A DNA stretch of 64,000 bases from Rugamonas rubra (GCF_900114705.1 NZ_FOTW01000004.1:1-64000); one strand, 5' to 3'; positions 35,674 to 44,943 are shown, numbered from the stretch's first letter. Notes: generated by a model from the letters alone, not told the origin. Program-made: numbers and translations.

Positions 35674-36561
35674 TCAGCGCTTTGAGAAGGCCGCATCCCC
35701 GAACATCTCTATGTCCGCAACCATTGCATCGTAGGCGTCACTGTCGATGTACTGATCCACGTTATCGCGGAAAGCCTTATCTACTTTTGTGTGCTGCGCG
35801 TCGGACATACTGCGGAGTGCTTCCGCCATCTTGTCCGCCTTCTCGTTCAGATAATGGGCCAGCATGCCGGGAACCGCGTACTTTCGTGGCTCGATGAATC
35901 CAGCGGTCGCATGCACTTTTGTTCCTTTCCAGCGATCCATCTTCGGCTCATGGACAAAGCCGAGAATAATGAACCTTCCTAGCTTGGCGAACGTGAAGAT
36001 CATCTCGCCGGCAACGCATAAGTCCATTTGCACCGCACGCATGAGGTAGCGATTGATGTTCGGCACGAGGCCCACTCCGGTAGTGCTTTCGATCTGATCC
36101 AAGGGAAGCATGTGCTGCTGTTGAAGCCCAGCATGCGGAAGCTTCCCAAGTAGCACGTCGCGCCATGCAGCGTCGGCGACGTGAAGACGGGCGACTGCTT
36201 CGGCAGGCCAAGCCTGGAACTCGTTTCGCTCAACGGCAGCACGTAGCACTCGCCATGACACCGATGTGCAGAAGTGCATTAGCCATGTCGAATAACTGAC
36301 ACGCGTCGCCGAATTGTTTGTGTAGGGCAAGAACAGTCTGTTGGCGAAATGGCCTTCGGAAATGCTCAGCACGCCCTCGCAGGTAGAGCATAGCCAATGA
36401 TGCTTTACCCCGTCCTGCACCCGGCGATTCGGCGCGTCACTGCCTCGCAAGTGTCCGCCCCCTGCCGACTCCCGTAACCACCTAAACACGAAGGCGGGTA
36501 AGACATGGCTTGACTGAAGCTCCGCGACTTCTTGGCAAAGGCGGCATTGTCCTGTCGGCAT
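35674..36561 (-). CDS. Hypothetical protein with paired CxxC motifs, HNH-like N terminus
   Basis: 295-residue protein of unknown function. The start QCRLCQEVAELQSSHVLPAFVFRWLRE and the later HHWLCSTCEGVLS give CxxC-...-SHVLP-...-CxxC within the first 65 residues. That pattern resembles the zinc-bound treble clef of HNH nucleases, although the second catalytic His/Asn is not obvious. The rest is mixed alpha/beta with no motif I know. ATG 36561 is preferred because GGTGGG lies 8 bases upstream; GTG 36567 is two codons earlier. Base composition is less GC-rich than the flanks. It may belong with the putative nuclease gene at 36870-37481. Confidence 0.7.
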   Translation of the reverse strand: MPTGQCRLCQEVAELQSSHVLPAFVFRWLRESAGGGHLRGSDAPNRRVQDGVKHHWLCSTCEGVLSISEGHFANRLFLPYTNNSATRVSYSTWLMHFCTSVSWRVLRAAVERNEFQAWPAEAVARLHVADAAWRDVLLGKLPHAGLQQQHMLPLDQIESTTGVGLVPNINRYLMRAVQMDLCVAGEMIFTFAKLGRFIILGFVHEPKMDRWKGTKVHATAGFIEPRKYAVPGMLAHYLNEKADKMAEALRSMSDAQHTKVDKAFRDNVDQYIDSDAYDAMVADIEMFGDAAFSKR

Positions 36562-36869
36562 AGTCACGTCCCACCAATTGCGATAATCACATCATAGAGC
36601 ATTGGGGCTTAGCCGCGCTAGAGCATTGGGGCTTAGCCGCGCTAATTATCCACCCGCTACGCTGCCTATGCCGCCTTCAAGATGGATGGATGCGATACCC
36701 CGTAGTCCTTCGCCAGTCCGCGTGCTGTGGCACGCTGGAACATCGCGGGCCTTGCACGGCCGATGAGTTGAAGAGGGAAGCGAGTGAGTGAGGCGCTACG
36801 GGCCTCCGACCGCGCCCTATGTTGCCTGAGCAACCGGGAACCGGTGGACTGATGCCACGTCTTTCCTCT
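36562..36869. other. Gap with tandem repeat and mobile-element-like debris
   Basis: 308 bases. It contains a 24-base unit repeated twice (36595-36642) and, on the minus strand over about 36663-36868, an open stretch with no good start. That stretch ends SILKAA-stop and contains GLAKDYGVSHPSI, like the helix-turn-helix tail of a resolvase or transposase. It may be a relic of the element that brought in the neighbouring genes. No complete gene is seen. Confidence 0.4.
36595..36642. repeat. 24-base tandem repeat, two perfect copies
   Basis: The unit begins TAGAGCATTGGGGCTTAG and is repeated exactly at 36595-36618 and 36619-36642, with two further matching bases. It lies 33 bases upstream of the CxxC protein start, where it could affect that gene's promoter. 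Confidence 0.9.
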
Positions 36870-37481
36870 TCATTTGGTCGTGCTGGCGCTGCCTATTTTC
36901 TGCGCCAAACGAAATTTTGTTATCGCGGACTCTAGTTCCATCTTAGTGGCTATGACGGTTTGAAGCTGGCCAGTCGAAGTGCCGTGTTTACCAAAATCGT
37001 GAGCGGGATGGGGTACCCATCCAAACCGGGCTTCCTCCGTCGCCAAGTCGATGACGAGCAGGGCCGCCGGGACAGTGGAATTTTGGGCGACTTTGGCTAT
37101 GGAGGCAGCGGTGTTCCCCTCCACCACACCATCGGGACCGACTATTTTTTCGATGTTCATCGTTGATTTGATCAGCACTCCGAACACGGTACTGTCTCCG
37201 TTGCCATTGCTGTGGTTACTTAGCGTGGCAATGAAATCTAACCCTGTTGATCGATCCGGGCGGCTCAGTTGCAGGCCGGGCACGCGAGTTAGCACCATGA
37301 TGGCCAAATTTTCCGCTAGTCTGTCGGCAAGTATCGATTCACCATTTTTCATCTGTTTCTCCTGATAGAGGTACAGAGGTTTGTTGCCGTGAAATCTCAG
37401 TATCCTGCTTTCAAAAATAGATTCCCCGCGCGTACCCAGCGCGTTGCTGTCGAGCGCGGCGGGGACGCTGTTACTTGTCAA
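36870..37481 (-). CDS. DUF4365-like protein, putative PD-(D/E)xK nuclease fold
   Basis: 203-residue protein. The order [14 protein letters not shown], then [17 protein letters not shown], then VFGVLIKST, then [20 protein letters not shown] resembles DUF4365/restriction-endonuclease-like folds: an early Glu, GxD, a (Q/E)xK-type strand and a VPxxLVxxD strand. The usual Glu/Gln before Lys is Leu-Ile here, so activity is uncertain. The only workable start is TTG 37481, inside the last codons of moaC (11-base overlap), suggesting it rides on the moaC message. It resembles defence or mobile-element nucleases, but no system is recognised. Confidence 0.62.
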   Translation of the reverse strand: MTSNSVPAALDSNALGTRGESIFESRILRFHGNKPLYLYQEKQMKNGESILADRLAENLAIMVLTRVPGLQLSRPDRSTGLDFIATLSNHSNGNGDSTVFGVLIKSTMNIEKIVGPDGVVEGNTAASIAKVAQNSTVPAALLVIDLATEEARFGWVPHPAHDFGKHGTSTGQLQTVIATKMELESAITKFRLAQKIGSASTTK

Positions 37482-37983
37482 GATCCGCTGTCCAGTCGCC
37501 GCTCTTGCCGCCGTGCTTTTCCATCACGCGGATGTCGCTCATCACCATGCCGCGGTCGACCGCCTTGCACATGTCGTAGACGGTCAGCAGGCCGACCTGG
37601 ACGGCGGTCAGCGCCTCCATCTCGACGCCGGTCTTGCCGTAGGTTTCGACCTGGGCGCGGCAGTGCACGCTGTGGTTGGCCTGGTCGACGTCGAAGTCGA
37701 CCGTCACCCGGGTCAGCGCCAGCGGGTGGCACAGCGGCACCAGGTCGCTGGTGCGCTTGGCGCCCATGATGGCGGCGATGCGGGCAATGCCCAGCACGTC
37801 GCCCTTCTTGGCCGTGCCCGCCACGATGATCGCCAGCGTCTCCGGCTTCATGCGGATCGTGCCGCCGGCCACGGCCGTGCGGTGGGTCTCCGCCTTGGCG
37901 CCGACGTCGACCATGTGGGCTTGGCCGGTGGCGTCGAAGTGGGTCAGGTGGTCTGCTGGAGGCGTGCTGGGCTGTGTGGTCAT
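37471..37983 (-). CDS. moaC: Cyclic pyranopterin monophosphate synthase
   Basis: 170-residue MoaC, which forms cyclic pyranopterin monophosphate in molybdenum cofactor synthesis. Typical are [91 protein letters not shown] and [20 protein letters not shown] 37983. The gene is divergent from the M48 protease gene and overlaps the downstream nuclease-like gene by 11 bases. No other moa gene is in the window. Confidence 0.96.
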   Translation of the reverse strand: MTTQPSTPPADHLTHFDATGQAHMVDVGAKAETHRTAVAGGTIRMKPETLAIIVAGTAKKGDVLGIARIAAIMGAKRTSDLVPLCHPLALTRVTVDFDVDQANHSVHCRAQVETYGKTGVEMEALTAVQVGLLTVYDMCKAVDRGMVMSDIRVMEKHGGKSGDWTADLDK

Positions 37984-38033
37984 GGCGTGGATCGCTAGAA
38001 GGTGGCGGGTGGTCGGCGGTGCGGCAAAACGGG

Positions 38034-38046
38034 TATGATAGCACCG
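38034..38046 (+). promoter_or_regulatory. -10 element directly before the GTG of the M48 gene
   Basis: TATGAT at 38034-38039 ends 6 bases before GTG 38046. If it is a -10 box, transcription would begin at or next to the start codon and the message would have no leader. No Shine-Dalgarno sequence is visible. Confidence 0.4.
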
Positions 38047-39755
38047 TGAATTCCAAACGTTTCCCATCCGGCCACGCGCTGCGCCGCCTACTGACCGCCG
38101 CCACGCTGCTGGCGGCGCCCCTGTTGATGGCGCAGAACGTGCTGCCGTCGTCCAACATCCCCAACCTGCCGACCTTGGGCGACACCGAGCGGCAGGACTT
38201 GTCGCCGCTGATCGAGCGCAAGCTGGGCGAGGAGATCATGCGCGACATCCGCCGCAACCTCGACTACCTGGACGACGGCCCCATCCTCGAGTACCTGAAC
38301 AACTTCGGCAACGCGCTGGTGGCGGCGCGGCCGGGCGCGCGCGGCGAGACCAATTTCGACTACTTCTTCTTCGCCGTGCGCGATCCGCAGTTGAACGCCT
38401 TCGCCCTGCCGGGCGGCTTCATCGCCGTCCACTCGGCGCTGCTGCTGGCGGCGCAGAGCGAGTCGGAGTTGGCCTCGGTGCTGGGCCACGAGATCGGCCA
38501 CGTGGCGCAGCGCCACATCGCCCGCCAGCTGGGCCAGCAGAAGCAGGACGCGCTGATCCCGCTGGCGGCGATGATCCTGGCGGCGCTGGCGGCGAAGGGC
38601 GGCGCCGGCGGCGACGCGGCCATCGGCGTGTTCGCCGCCGGCCAGGGCCTGGCGATCCAACGCCAGCTCAACTTCGGCCGCGAGGCCGAGCGCGAGGCCG
38701 ACCGCATCGGCTTCCAGATCATGGGCGAGGCCGGCTTCGACAGCAGCGGCATGGTGGCCTTCTTCCAGCGCATGCAGACGGCCAGCCGCTCCTACAGCGA
38801 CCTGACGCCGGCCTATCTGCAAAGCCACCCCTTGACCACCGAGCGCATCGCCGACATCCAGGCGCGCATCCGCGAGCAGCCCTACAAGCAGCGCCTCGAC
38901 AGCCTGGACTTCTACCTGGTGCGCTCGCGCGCCCGCGTGCTGCAGGACGAGAGTTCGCAGGGCCTGGCCGAGGCCAAGGTGTTCTTCGAGAACCAGATGT
39001 TGCAGCAAAGCCGGCAGCAGATCTGCGCGGCGCAATACGGCCTGGCGATGGTGGCGCTGAAGAAGGGCGACATGGCCAAGGCGCAGAGCTGGCTGGACAA
39101 GGCGCGCGCCACCGCCGAGCAGGCGCCGGCGGCCGGCACCTTCAGCGGCGCCCGGCCGCAGACGGGCGGCTCGATCTTCGTCAGCACGGCGCTGGAAATC
39201 AAGCTGGAGCAGAGGAAGGACGCCGCCGTCATCGCGCTGGCCTTGAAGGAGGCCGAGGCGGCGCGCTTGAAGTTTCCGCTGTCGCGCGGCATCGCCCACC
39301 AGTACGGCGAGGCGCTGATCGCGGCGGGCAGGCTGGAGCAGGCGACGCTGTACCTGCGCGACCAGGCGCAGCTGTACAAGGAGGAGCCGGAGGTGTTCGA
39401 CCTACTGGCCGAGGCCTACGCGGCGCAGGGCAAGCAGGCCTTGCAGCATCTGGCGCTGACCGAGTCGTATGTGCTGCAGGGCGGCGTGCTGGCCGCGCTG
39501 GACCAGCTGGCCATCGCCCGCAAGGCGCCCGACGCCACCTTCTACGACCAGGCCGTGATCGACGCCCGCGAGCGCGAGCTGCAGGCGCGCCGCCGCGAGG
39601 AGCTGGGCGAGCGGGGCAAGAAGGATTTGGCGGGGCCGTCGGCGGCCGCGCCGGGGCCGACGCTGCGCCTGTCGACCACGCCGGCGGAGACGATGGCGCC
39701 GTCCGCCTTCCCGGCAAGCATGGCGCTGCCGGAGTCACGCATTCCGCGCCGCTAG
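38046..39755 (+). CDS. M48 family metalloprotease with TPR-like C terminus (BepA-like)
   Basis: 569-residue periplasmic protease. The signal region ([22 protein letters not shown]) leads an M48 catalytic domain with [10 protein letters not shown] (zinc-binding HExxH) and [12 protein letters not shown] (third ligand), then [15 protein letters not shown]. The C-terminal half has helical repeats ([27 protein letters not shown]) like the TPR array of BepA/YfgC, which helps LptD and BAM assembly. The start is probably GTG 38046; no better start is in frame. A Pro/Ala-rich tail of about 40 residues follows the repeats. Confidence 0.88.
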   Translation: MNSKRFPSGHALRRLLTAATLLAAPLLMAQNVLPSSNIPNLPTLGDTERQDLSPLIERKLGEEIMRDIRRNLDYLDDGPILEYLNNFGNALVAARPGARGETNFDYFFFAVRDPQLNAFALPGGFIAVHSALLLAAQSESELASVLGHEIGHVAQRHIARQLGQQKQDALIPLAAMILAALAAKGGAGGDAAIGVFAAGQGLAIQRQLNFGREAEREADRIGFQIMGEAGFDSSGMVAFFQRMQTASRSYSDLTPAYLQSHPLTTERIADIQARIREQPYKQRLDSLDFYLVRSRARVLQDESSQGLAEAKVFFENQMLQQSRQQICAAQYGLAMVALKKGDMAKAQSWLDKARATAEQAPAAGTFSGARPQTGGSIFVSTALEIKLEQRKDAAVIALALKEAEAARLKFPLSRGIAHQYGEALIAAGRLEQATLYLRDQAQLYKEEPEVFDLLAEAYAAQGKQALQHLALTESYVLQGGVLAALDQLAIARKAPDATFYDQAVIDARERELQARRREELGERGKKDLAGPSAAAPGPTLRLSTTPAETMAPSAFPASMALPESRIPRR

Positions 39756-39810
39756 CCCGAGCCGCGCCGCTGGCGGCTGTTTTTTACCCCTACCCCGGGA
39801 CGCGGAAGCC

Positions 39811-39853
39811 GGGGTCTGACCCCATTCGGCGCCAAGGCGGGGAGTCAGACCCC
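39811..39853. repeat. Imperfect intergenic palindrome, GGGTCTGACCC family
   Basis: GGGGTCTGACCCC (39811-39823) faces GGGGAGTCAGACCCC (39839-39853) around a 15-base centre. It lies between two convergent genes, as does the copy at 8161. The arms match the family but with an inserted base, so this is a diverged member or different subtype. Confidence 0.75.
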
Positions 39854-39918
39854 TTCGCTTGCGGGGTAAGGCCGGCATCCCGCGAATCCGTGAAGAAGCT
39901 GTTTTTCGCTGCCGCCGC

Positions 39919-40506
39919 CTAGGGCGCCGGCCGCCGCACGAAGCCGAAGCGCGCGGCGACCTCGTCCCCCGCCAGCCGCGCCACCGGCAGCTCGGCGTCG
40001 CGCAGGTGCAGGCTCAGCTCGCCCTTGCCGTCCCCCAGCCAGGCCATCAGCGCCTCGTCGGCGACGGCCGCGCCGTCCATCCACAACAAGGGCAGCACCT
40101 GGGCGAAGTCGCGGTCGTCGAGCTGGGCGACCACGGTGCCGCTGTGCAGGATCAGCGCGCCGGCCACGCTCAGGTAGACCGCGTCCAGCGGCCCCATCGT
40201 CACGCCGGTGTGCAAGCGCCAGCCCTCGCCGGGCTCGCTGCGGGCGATGTAGGGCGTCGCCTCCAAGTTCAGGTAGACGCGCTGCGGGCCGTTCTGGAAA
40301 TACCAGCAGCCGCGCTCGTCGACGTCGTAGTTGCGGGCGATGAAGGCGAGCAGGGCGGTATGCTGCAACTTGTCGCCCGGCAGGTCCAGTTGTTGTGCGC
40401 GCTCGTCGCGCATGCGCCACTGGCCGCGCGCGTCCAGCCCCAGCCAGCCGTAGCAGTGCGGCACGTTGGGCCATTTGGCGATGGCTTGTTTGACGATCTC
40501 ATCCAT
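39919..40506 (-). CDS. DUF2946-like conserved protein
   Basis: 195-residue cytoplasmic protein. MDEIVKQAIAKWPNVPHCYGWLGLDARGQWRMRDERAQQ, then GCWYFQNGPQRVYLNLEATP and VAGALILHSG are recalled from Burkholderiales proteins annotated DUF2946. No catalytic motif is evident. ATG 40506. It lies 49 bases downstream of the YheT-like gene on the same strand and may be co-transcribed with it. Function unknown. Confidence 0.65.
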   Translation of the reverse strand: MDEIVKQAIAKWPNVPHCYGWLGLDARGQWRMRDERAQQLDLPGDKLQHTALLAFIARNYDVDERGCWYFQNGPQRVYLNLEATPYIARSEPGEGWRLHTGVTMGPLDAVYLSVAGALILHSGTVVAQLDDRDFAQVLPLLWMDGAAVADEALMAWLGDGKGELSLHLRDAELPVARLAGDEVAARFGFVRRPAP

Positions 40507-40555
40507 GTTGTGCTTTTCCGGCCGCCTCGACGGCGGCCCGTTGTGTGCCGCCCGC

Positions 40556-41530
40556 TCAGGCCTCGGCCTTGCTGCGGGCGCGGGCGTCGTCGGTGGCGCC
40601 CTGCAGAAAGTGCATCATACGCTGCGGCAGCCAGTTGATGCGTCCCGGCAGGGCGCCGACGGCGAAGCCGACGTGGCCGCCGTGCGCCGGGTAGTCGAGC
40701 AGCACCGCCGGCGCGGCGTGGCGCGGCAGGTGGCCGCCGGGCAGGAAGGGGTCGTTGCGGGCGTTCAGCACCAGGGTCGGCACGGTGATGTCGCCCAGCA
40801 CGTGCTTGGCGCTGGCGCGCTGCCAGTAGTCGTCGGTGTCGCGGTAGCCGTGCAGCGGCGCGGTGACCACGTTGTCGAAGGCGTACAGGTCGCGCGCGGC
40901 GCGCAGCGCGGCCAGGTCGAACAGGCCGGGGTACTGCGCCAGCTTGGCCTCGCACTTCGGCTTCAGCGTCTGCAGGAACATGCGCGTGTAGACGCGGTTG
41001 AAGCCGCGCGCCAGGGCCGCGCCGCCCTGCGCCAGGTCGAGCGGCGCCGAGACGGCGCAGGCGGCGTCGACGAAGTCGGCCTGGTGCTGCGACTCGCCCA
41101 GCCAGCGCAGCAGGGCGTTGCCGCCCAGCGAGACGCCGGTGGCGTAGAACAGGCCGGTGCCGCGGCCGCGCAGGCGGCGCAAAATCCAGTCGATCTCGGC
41201 GGCGTCGCCGGAGTGGTAGAAGCGCGGCGCGCGGTTGGCCTCGCCGGAGCAGCCGCGAAAGTGCGGCACGGCGCCGGACCAGCCGCGCGCGGCGGCGGCG
41301 GCCATCAGGGCGCGCGCGTAGTGGCTGTCGGAGGAGCCCTCGAGGCCGTGGAACAGCACCACGAAGGGTTGCCCCGGCCGGCCGTCGACGAAGTCGATGT
41401 CGACGAAGTCGCCGTCCGGCGCCTCCCAGCGCTCGCGCCGGTAGGCCACCGCCGGCTTGGCGATGCAGGTGGCCGGGTAGATGGTTTGCAGGTGGCCGCT
41501 GGGCAGCCACAGGGGGGCGGGGTAGCGCAT
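40556..41530 (-). CDS. yheT: Alpha/beta hydrolase, YheT family
   Basis: 324-residue hydrolase. LWLPSGHLQTIYPA near the start, LFHGLEGSSDSHYARALM (oxyanion region), HFRGCSGEANRAPRFYHSGD and the nucleophile elbow GVSLGGNALLRWLGE are YheT-family hallmarks. NARNDPFLPG gives the acid and YPAHGGHVGF the catalytic His. The family includes esterases of unclear physiological substrate. The gene is in a minus-strand row with the small genes at 41554 and 42040. Confidence 0.9.
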   Translation of the reverse strand: MRYPAPLWLPSGHLQTIYPATCIAKPAVAYRRERWEAPDGDFVDIDFVDGRPGQPFVVLFHGLEGSSDSHYARALMAAAAARGWSGAVPHFRGCSGEANRAPRFYHSGDAAEIDWILRRLRGRGTGLFYATGVSLGGNALLRWLGESQHQADFVDAACAVSAPLDLAQGGAALARGFNRVYTRMFLQTLKPKCEAKLAQYPGLFDLAALRAARDLYAFDNVVTAPLHGYRDTDDYWQRASAKHVLGDITVPTLVLNARNDPFLPGGHLPRHAAPAVLLDYPAHGGHVGFAVGALPGRINWLPQRMMHFLQGATDDARARSKAEA

Positions 41531-41553
41531 GGCTTGCCCGGCGGCCGGCGCGT

Positions 41554-41976
41554 TCAGTGCAGGATCTGCGCCGGCGACTCGGTCGGCACCGGACCGGGGC
41601 CGACCGAGACGTGGTGCAGCACGATGCGCCAGCCGCGCGGCGTCTTGACGTAGACGTTGGTGGCCAGCAGGTGGGCCGCCTCGCCGCTGGCGGCGCTGGT
41701 GCCCTCGATGACGGTGTGCACCGAGCTCATCAGGTTATGCGTCTCGTGCAGCTGCGACGGCAGGATGTGCAGGCCGCCGTGCTCGAGCAGGGCGCTCCAC
41801 GAGGCGCGGATGGCGGCGTGGCCGATCAGGCGCGGCCCGCCCGGGTGGATGCAGACGATCTCCTCGTCGTCGGCCCACAGGGCCATCAGGGCGTCGACAT
41901 CGGCCCGGTTGAGCGCATCGTAAAAAGCGGTTTCGACTTCGACGGCACTGCCATTCAACTGCTTCTGACGTTTCAT
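41554..41976 (-). CDS. NTF2/SnoaL-like fold protein
   Basis: 140-residue protein with the cone-shaped NTF2-like fold seen in SnoaL and YybH-type proteins: VETAFYDALNRADVDALMALWADDEEIVCIHPGGPRLIGHAAIRASWSALLEHG, then LLATNVYVKTPRGWRIVLHHVS. The WADDEEIVCIHPGG stretch is typical of the nuclear-transport-factor-2-like family. It could bind a small ligand or act as an isomerase; nothing decides. ATG 41976. Confidence 0.75.
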   Translation of the reverse strand: MKRQKQLNGSAVEVETAFYDALNRADVDALMALWADDEEIVCIHPGGPRLIGHAAIRASWSALLEHGGLHILPSQLHETHNLMSSVHTVIEGTSAASGEAAHLLATNVYVKTPRGWRIVLHHVSVGPGPVPTESPAQILH

Positions 41977-42039
41977 GCGGACTCCGGGAACGCGGTGGGA
42001 TCGGTGTGCTGCTGCTGCTGCTGGCTGGCTTGGGGCGGC

Positions 42040-42243
42040 TTAGTGGTGGGCGGCGACGGCGCCCGGCTTCATCTTGTAGGCGGTGCCGCAGTAGGGGCAC
42101 TTGGCGATGCCGTCCTTGTTGAATTCGAGGAACACGCGGGGGTGCGAGGACCACAGTGTCATGGCCGGGTTGGGGCAGTGGGCCGGCAAATCTTTGCCGT
42201 CGAGCTCAACTGCGGCGCTGGCTGGCGTGGTGGCGTGGGTCAT
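42040..42243 (-). CDS. Zinc-finger CHCC-type small protein
   Basis: 67 residues. LPAHCPNP, SHPRVFLE and AKCPYCGTAYK supply Cys, His, Cys, Cys in the order of the CHCC zinc finger found in mitochondrial NDUFS6 and its bacterial relatives, which associate with respiratory complex I or stand alone. ATG 42243. Separated from the NTF2-like gene by 63 bases. Confidence 0.85.
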   Translation of the reverse strand: MTHATTPASAAVELDGKDLPAHCPNPAMTLWSSHPRVFLEFNKDGIAKCPYCGTAYKMKPGAVAAHH

Positions 42244-42557
42244 CTGATGGTTCTCCGTGGGTCGAAAATGGGCCGGACCGGCCCTGGCCGGGACGGTCCG
42301 CTAAACCTCGATTTTAACGGATTCGCGCAGGGAGCAAAATTCATCGGTAAAATGGCGCCTTAATTATTCTTCAGCTGCTAGCAATTGTTTCGTTTGAAAT
42401 GGTGAGCAAATAGCAATAAAATGACTCCGCAGCCCTTGCTTTGTTACCGCCCCGCGCCGGGCCGCCCGGCGGTGCCCCTGCCGCCCCAGCCATCGTTGGC
42501 GGGCCCGGCGGGCCGCCGCGTTGGCGCAGAGAAAATGGGTTGTGGCGGGAAAACCAC
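42244..42557. other. Divergent intergenic region before azlC
   Basis: 314 bases with no gene. It holds the azlCD promoter (42394-42422) and, downstream of it, an untranslated leader of about 128 bases that is extremely GC-rich and self-complementary (GGGCCCGGCGGGCC near 42501-42514). The left part should hold the promoter of the minus-strand zinc-finger gene; TTTAACGG/TAAAAT-like elements are there but not decisive. Confidence 0.5.
42394..42422 (+). promoter_or_regulatory. Sigma-70 promoter for azlCD
   Basis: TTGAAA (42394-42399), 17-base spacer, TAAAAT (42417-42422): near-consensus -35 and -10 at ideal spacing. Transcription should start near 42429. This is the best sigma-70 promoter I can read in the window. 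Confidence 0.75.
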
Positions 42558-43307
42558 ATGACCGAACCGATGCGCGCGCCCTCCGAGCCCTATGTGGCTG
42601 AACACGACGAGGCCGGTTGGAAGGCCGGCCTGAAGGACGGCATGCCGACCCTGTTCGGCATCGGCGCCTGGGGCCTGGTGGTCGGCATCGCCATGGTCAA
42701 GACCGGATTGACGGTGCCGCAGGCGCTGGCCATGACGCTGGTGGTGTTCGCCGGCTCGGCCCAGCTGGCCTCGCTGCCGCTGATCACCGCCCACGCGCCG
42801 ATCTGGGTCATCTTCGCCACCGCCCTGGTGGTCAATCTGCGTTTCGTCATCTTCTCGGCGCTGCTGGCGCCGCACTTCTCCAACCTGCCCTGGCGCAAGC
42901 GCTTCCTGCTCGGCTACGTGGCCGGCGACATGACGGTCGCCATGTTCCTGCAAAAATATCCCGACGAGGCGCCCCAGGTCGGCAAGCTGTCCTACCTGAA
43001 GGGCCTGCTGTACCCGAACTGGGCGGCCTGGCAGATCGGCTCGATCGCCGGCATCTTCCTTGGCAGCGCCGTGCCGCCGCAGTGGGGCCTGGGCTTCGCC
43101 GGCACGCTGGCCATCATCTGCATCACGGTGCCGCTGGTGTCGACCCGGCCGATGCTGTGCGGCGTGCTGGTGGCCGCCGCCGTGGCGGTGCTGGCGGCCG
43201 GCCTGCCGTACAAGCTGGGTCTGCTGGCGGCGGTGCTGCTGGGCATGGTCACCGCGATGGCGGTGGAAGAACTGTCGGAAAAATGGAGAATCAAACAACA
43301 TGGCTGA
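42558..43307 (+). CDS. azlC: AzlC family transporter, large subunit
   Basis: 249-residue inner-membrane protein of the branched-chain amino acid exporter family (AzlC/YgaZ). Helices and the family stretches GLKDGMPTLFGIGAWGLVVGIAM, VFAGSAQLASLPLI, VVNLRFVIFSALLAPHF, GYVAGDMTVAMFL and PNWAAWQIGSIAGIFLG are visible. ATG 42558 was chosen; upstream in-frame sequence is low-complexity leader. Its end overlaps the small subunit by 8 bases. With AzlD it exports hydrophobic amino acids such as leucine, valine or methionine; substrate is not decided here. Confidence 0.88.
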   Translation: MTEPMRAPSEPYVAEHDEAGWKAGLKDGMPTLFGIGAWGLVVGIAMVKTGLTVPQALAMTLVVFAGSAQLASLPLITAHAPIWVIFATALVVNLRFVIFSALLAPHFSNLPWRKRFLLGYVAGDMTVAMFLQKYPDEAPQVGKLSYLKGLLYPNWAAWQIGSIAGIFLGSAVPPQWGLGFAGTLAIICITVPLVSTRPMLCGVLVAAAVAVLAAGLPYKLGLLAAVLLGMVTAMAVEELSEKWRIKQHG

Positions 43308-43629
43308 TTGGGAAATCTGGCTCATCATCGCCGCGCTGGCGCTGGCCACGGCGGCCACGCGCAGCTCGTTCTGGCTGGTCGGCCACCACATCACCATTCC
43401 GCGCCGGGTGCACGAGATGCTGCGCTACGCGCCGGCCTGCGCGCTGGCGGCCATCATCGCGCCCGACCTGCTGCTCAACGAGGGCCAGCAGCTGCACCTG
43501 TCGCTGTCGAATTTGAAGCTGCTGGCCGGCCTGGCGGCGATCATTTTCTACCTGCTGCGGCGTAACATGCTGCAGACCATCGTGTTCGGCATGGCCGTGT
43601 TCACCGCGCTGCGGTTGGCGCTAGCGTAG
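43300..43629 (+). CDS. azlD: AzlD family transporter, small subunit
   Basis: 109-residue membrane protein: EIWLIIAALALATAATRSSFWLVGHHITIPRRVHEMLRYAPACALAAIIAPDLLL and two further helices match AzlD/YgaH. ATG 43300 lies within the end of azlC (8-base overlap), so the two subunits are translationally coupled. Confidence 0.87.
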   Translation: MADWEIWLIIAALALATAATRSSFWLVGHHITIPRRVHEMLRYAPACALAAIIAPDLLLNEGQQLHLSLSNLKLLAGLAAIIFYLLRRNMLQTIVFGMAVFTALRLALA

Positions 43630-43728
43630 TCACTGGCCTGAGCGAATTCGATGTTGTTTTAACAAACGTTTTGCCGCCGCGCTTGCGGTAAAATAGCGGT
43701 CTTTCTTCCACTCATCCTTTGGGTAGCC

Positions 43729-44943
43729 ATGCAAGCTGTTCTGAACTTCATCCGTCTGCAAGACCTGATCGCGCAAAACGCGCTGCAAGCCAAGCGCGTG
43801 TTCATCCGCGCCGACCTGAACGTGCCGCAGGACGACGCCGGCAACATCACCGAGGACACCCGCATCCGCGCCTCGGTGCCGGCGATCCGCGCCGCCGCCG
43901 CCGCCGGCGCCATCGTCATGGTGACGTCGCACCTGGGCCGTCCGACCGAGGGCGAGTTCAAGCCCGAGGACAGCCTGGCGCCGGTCGCCGCCCGCCTGGC
44001 CGAATTGCTCGGCCAGCCGGTCGAACTGAAGCAGAACTGGATCGACGGCGCCGGCCTGGAAGGCCTGCAGGCCGGCCAGGTGGTGCTGCTGGAAAACGTC
44101 CGCGTCAACCAGGGCGAGAAGAAGAACAGCGACGCGCTGGCGCAGAAGATGGCCGCCCTGTGCGACATCTACGTCAACGACGCCTTCGGCACCGCCCACC
44201 GCGCCGAGGCCTCGACCCACGGCATCGCCAAGTTCGCCCCCGTCGCCTGCGCCGGCCCGCTGCTGGCCGCCGAGCTCGACGCGCTGGGCAAGGCGCTGGG
44301 CGCGCCGGCCCGTCCGCTGCTGGCCATCGTCGCCGGCTCCAAGGTGTCGTCCAAGCTGTCGATCCTGAAGGCGCTGGCCGACAAGGTCGACAACCTGATC
44401 GTCGGCGGCGGCATCGCCAACACCTTCATGAAGGCGGTCGGCCTGAACATCGGCAAGTCGCTGGTCGAGAACGAGTTGGTGGAAGAGGCCAAGGCCATCA
44501 TCGCGATGATGGCGGCGCGCGGCGCCCAGGTGCCGATCCCGGTCGACGTGGTGTGCGCCAAGGAGTTCTCGCCCACCGCCGTGGCCACCGTCAAGGACGT
44601 GGCCGATGTGGCCGACGACGACATGATTTTGGACATCGGCCCGAAAACGGCGCAGATCCTGGCCGCGCAGATCGGCGCCGCCGGCACCATCGTCTGGAAC
44701 GGCCCGGTCGGCGTGTTCGAGTTCGACCAGTTCGGCGAAGGCACCAAGACGCTGGCGCTGGCCATCGCCAACTCGAAGGCCTTCTCGATCGCCGGCGGCG
44801 GCGACACGCTGGCGGCCATCGCCAAGTACCAGATCACCGACCAGATCGGTTATATCTCGACCGGCGGCGGCGCCTTCCTGGAGTTCCTGGAAGGTAAGAC
44901 CTTGCCGGCCGTCGAGATCCTGACGCAACGCGCCGCCAAGTAA
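43729..44943 (+). CDS. pgk: Phosphoglycerate kinase
   Basis: 404-residue Pgk, a little longer than usual through about 8 extra N-terminal residues. It makes ATP from 1,3-bisphosphoglycerate. Seen are [57 protein letters not shown], the [31 protein letters not shown] region, [15 protein letters not shown] and [19 protein letters not shown] -10 candidate lies at 43689. It starts the pgk-pyk-fba run. Confidence 0.96.
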   Translation: MQAVLNFIRLQDLIAQNALQAKRVFIRADLNVPQDDAGNITEDTRIRASVPAIRAAAAAGAIVMVTSHLGRPTEGEFKPEDSLAPVAARLAELLGQPVELKQNWIDGAGLEGLQAGQVVLLENVRVNQGEKKNSDALAQKMAALCDIYVNDAFGTAHRAEASTHGIAKFAPVACAGPLLAAELDALGKALGAPARPLLAIVAGSKVSSKLSILKALADKVDNLIVGGGIANTFMKAVGLNIGKSLVENELVEEAKAIIAMMAARGAQVPIPVDVVCAKEFSPTAVATVKDVADVADDDMILDIGPKTAQILAAQIGAAGTIVWNGPVGVFEFDQFGEGTKTLALAIANSKAFSIAGGGDTLAAIAKYQITDQIGYISTGGGAFLEFLEGKTLPAVEILTQRAAK

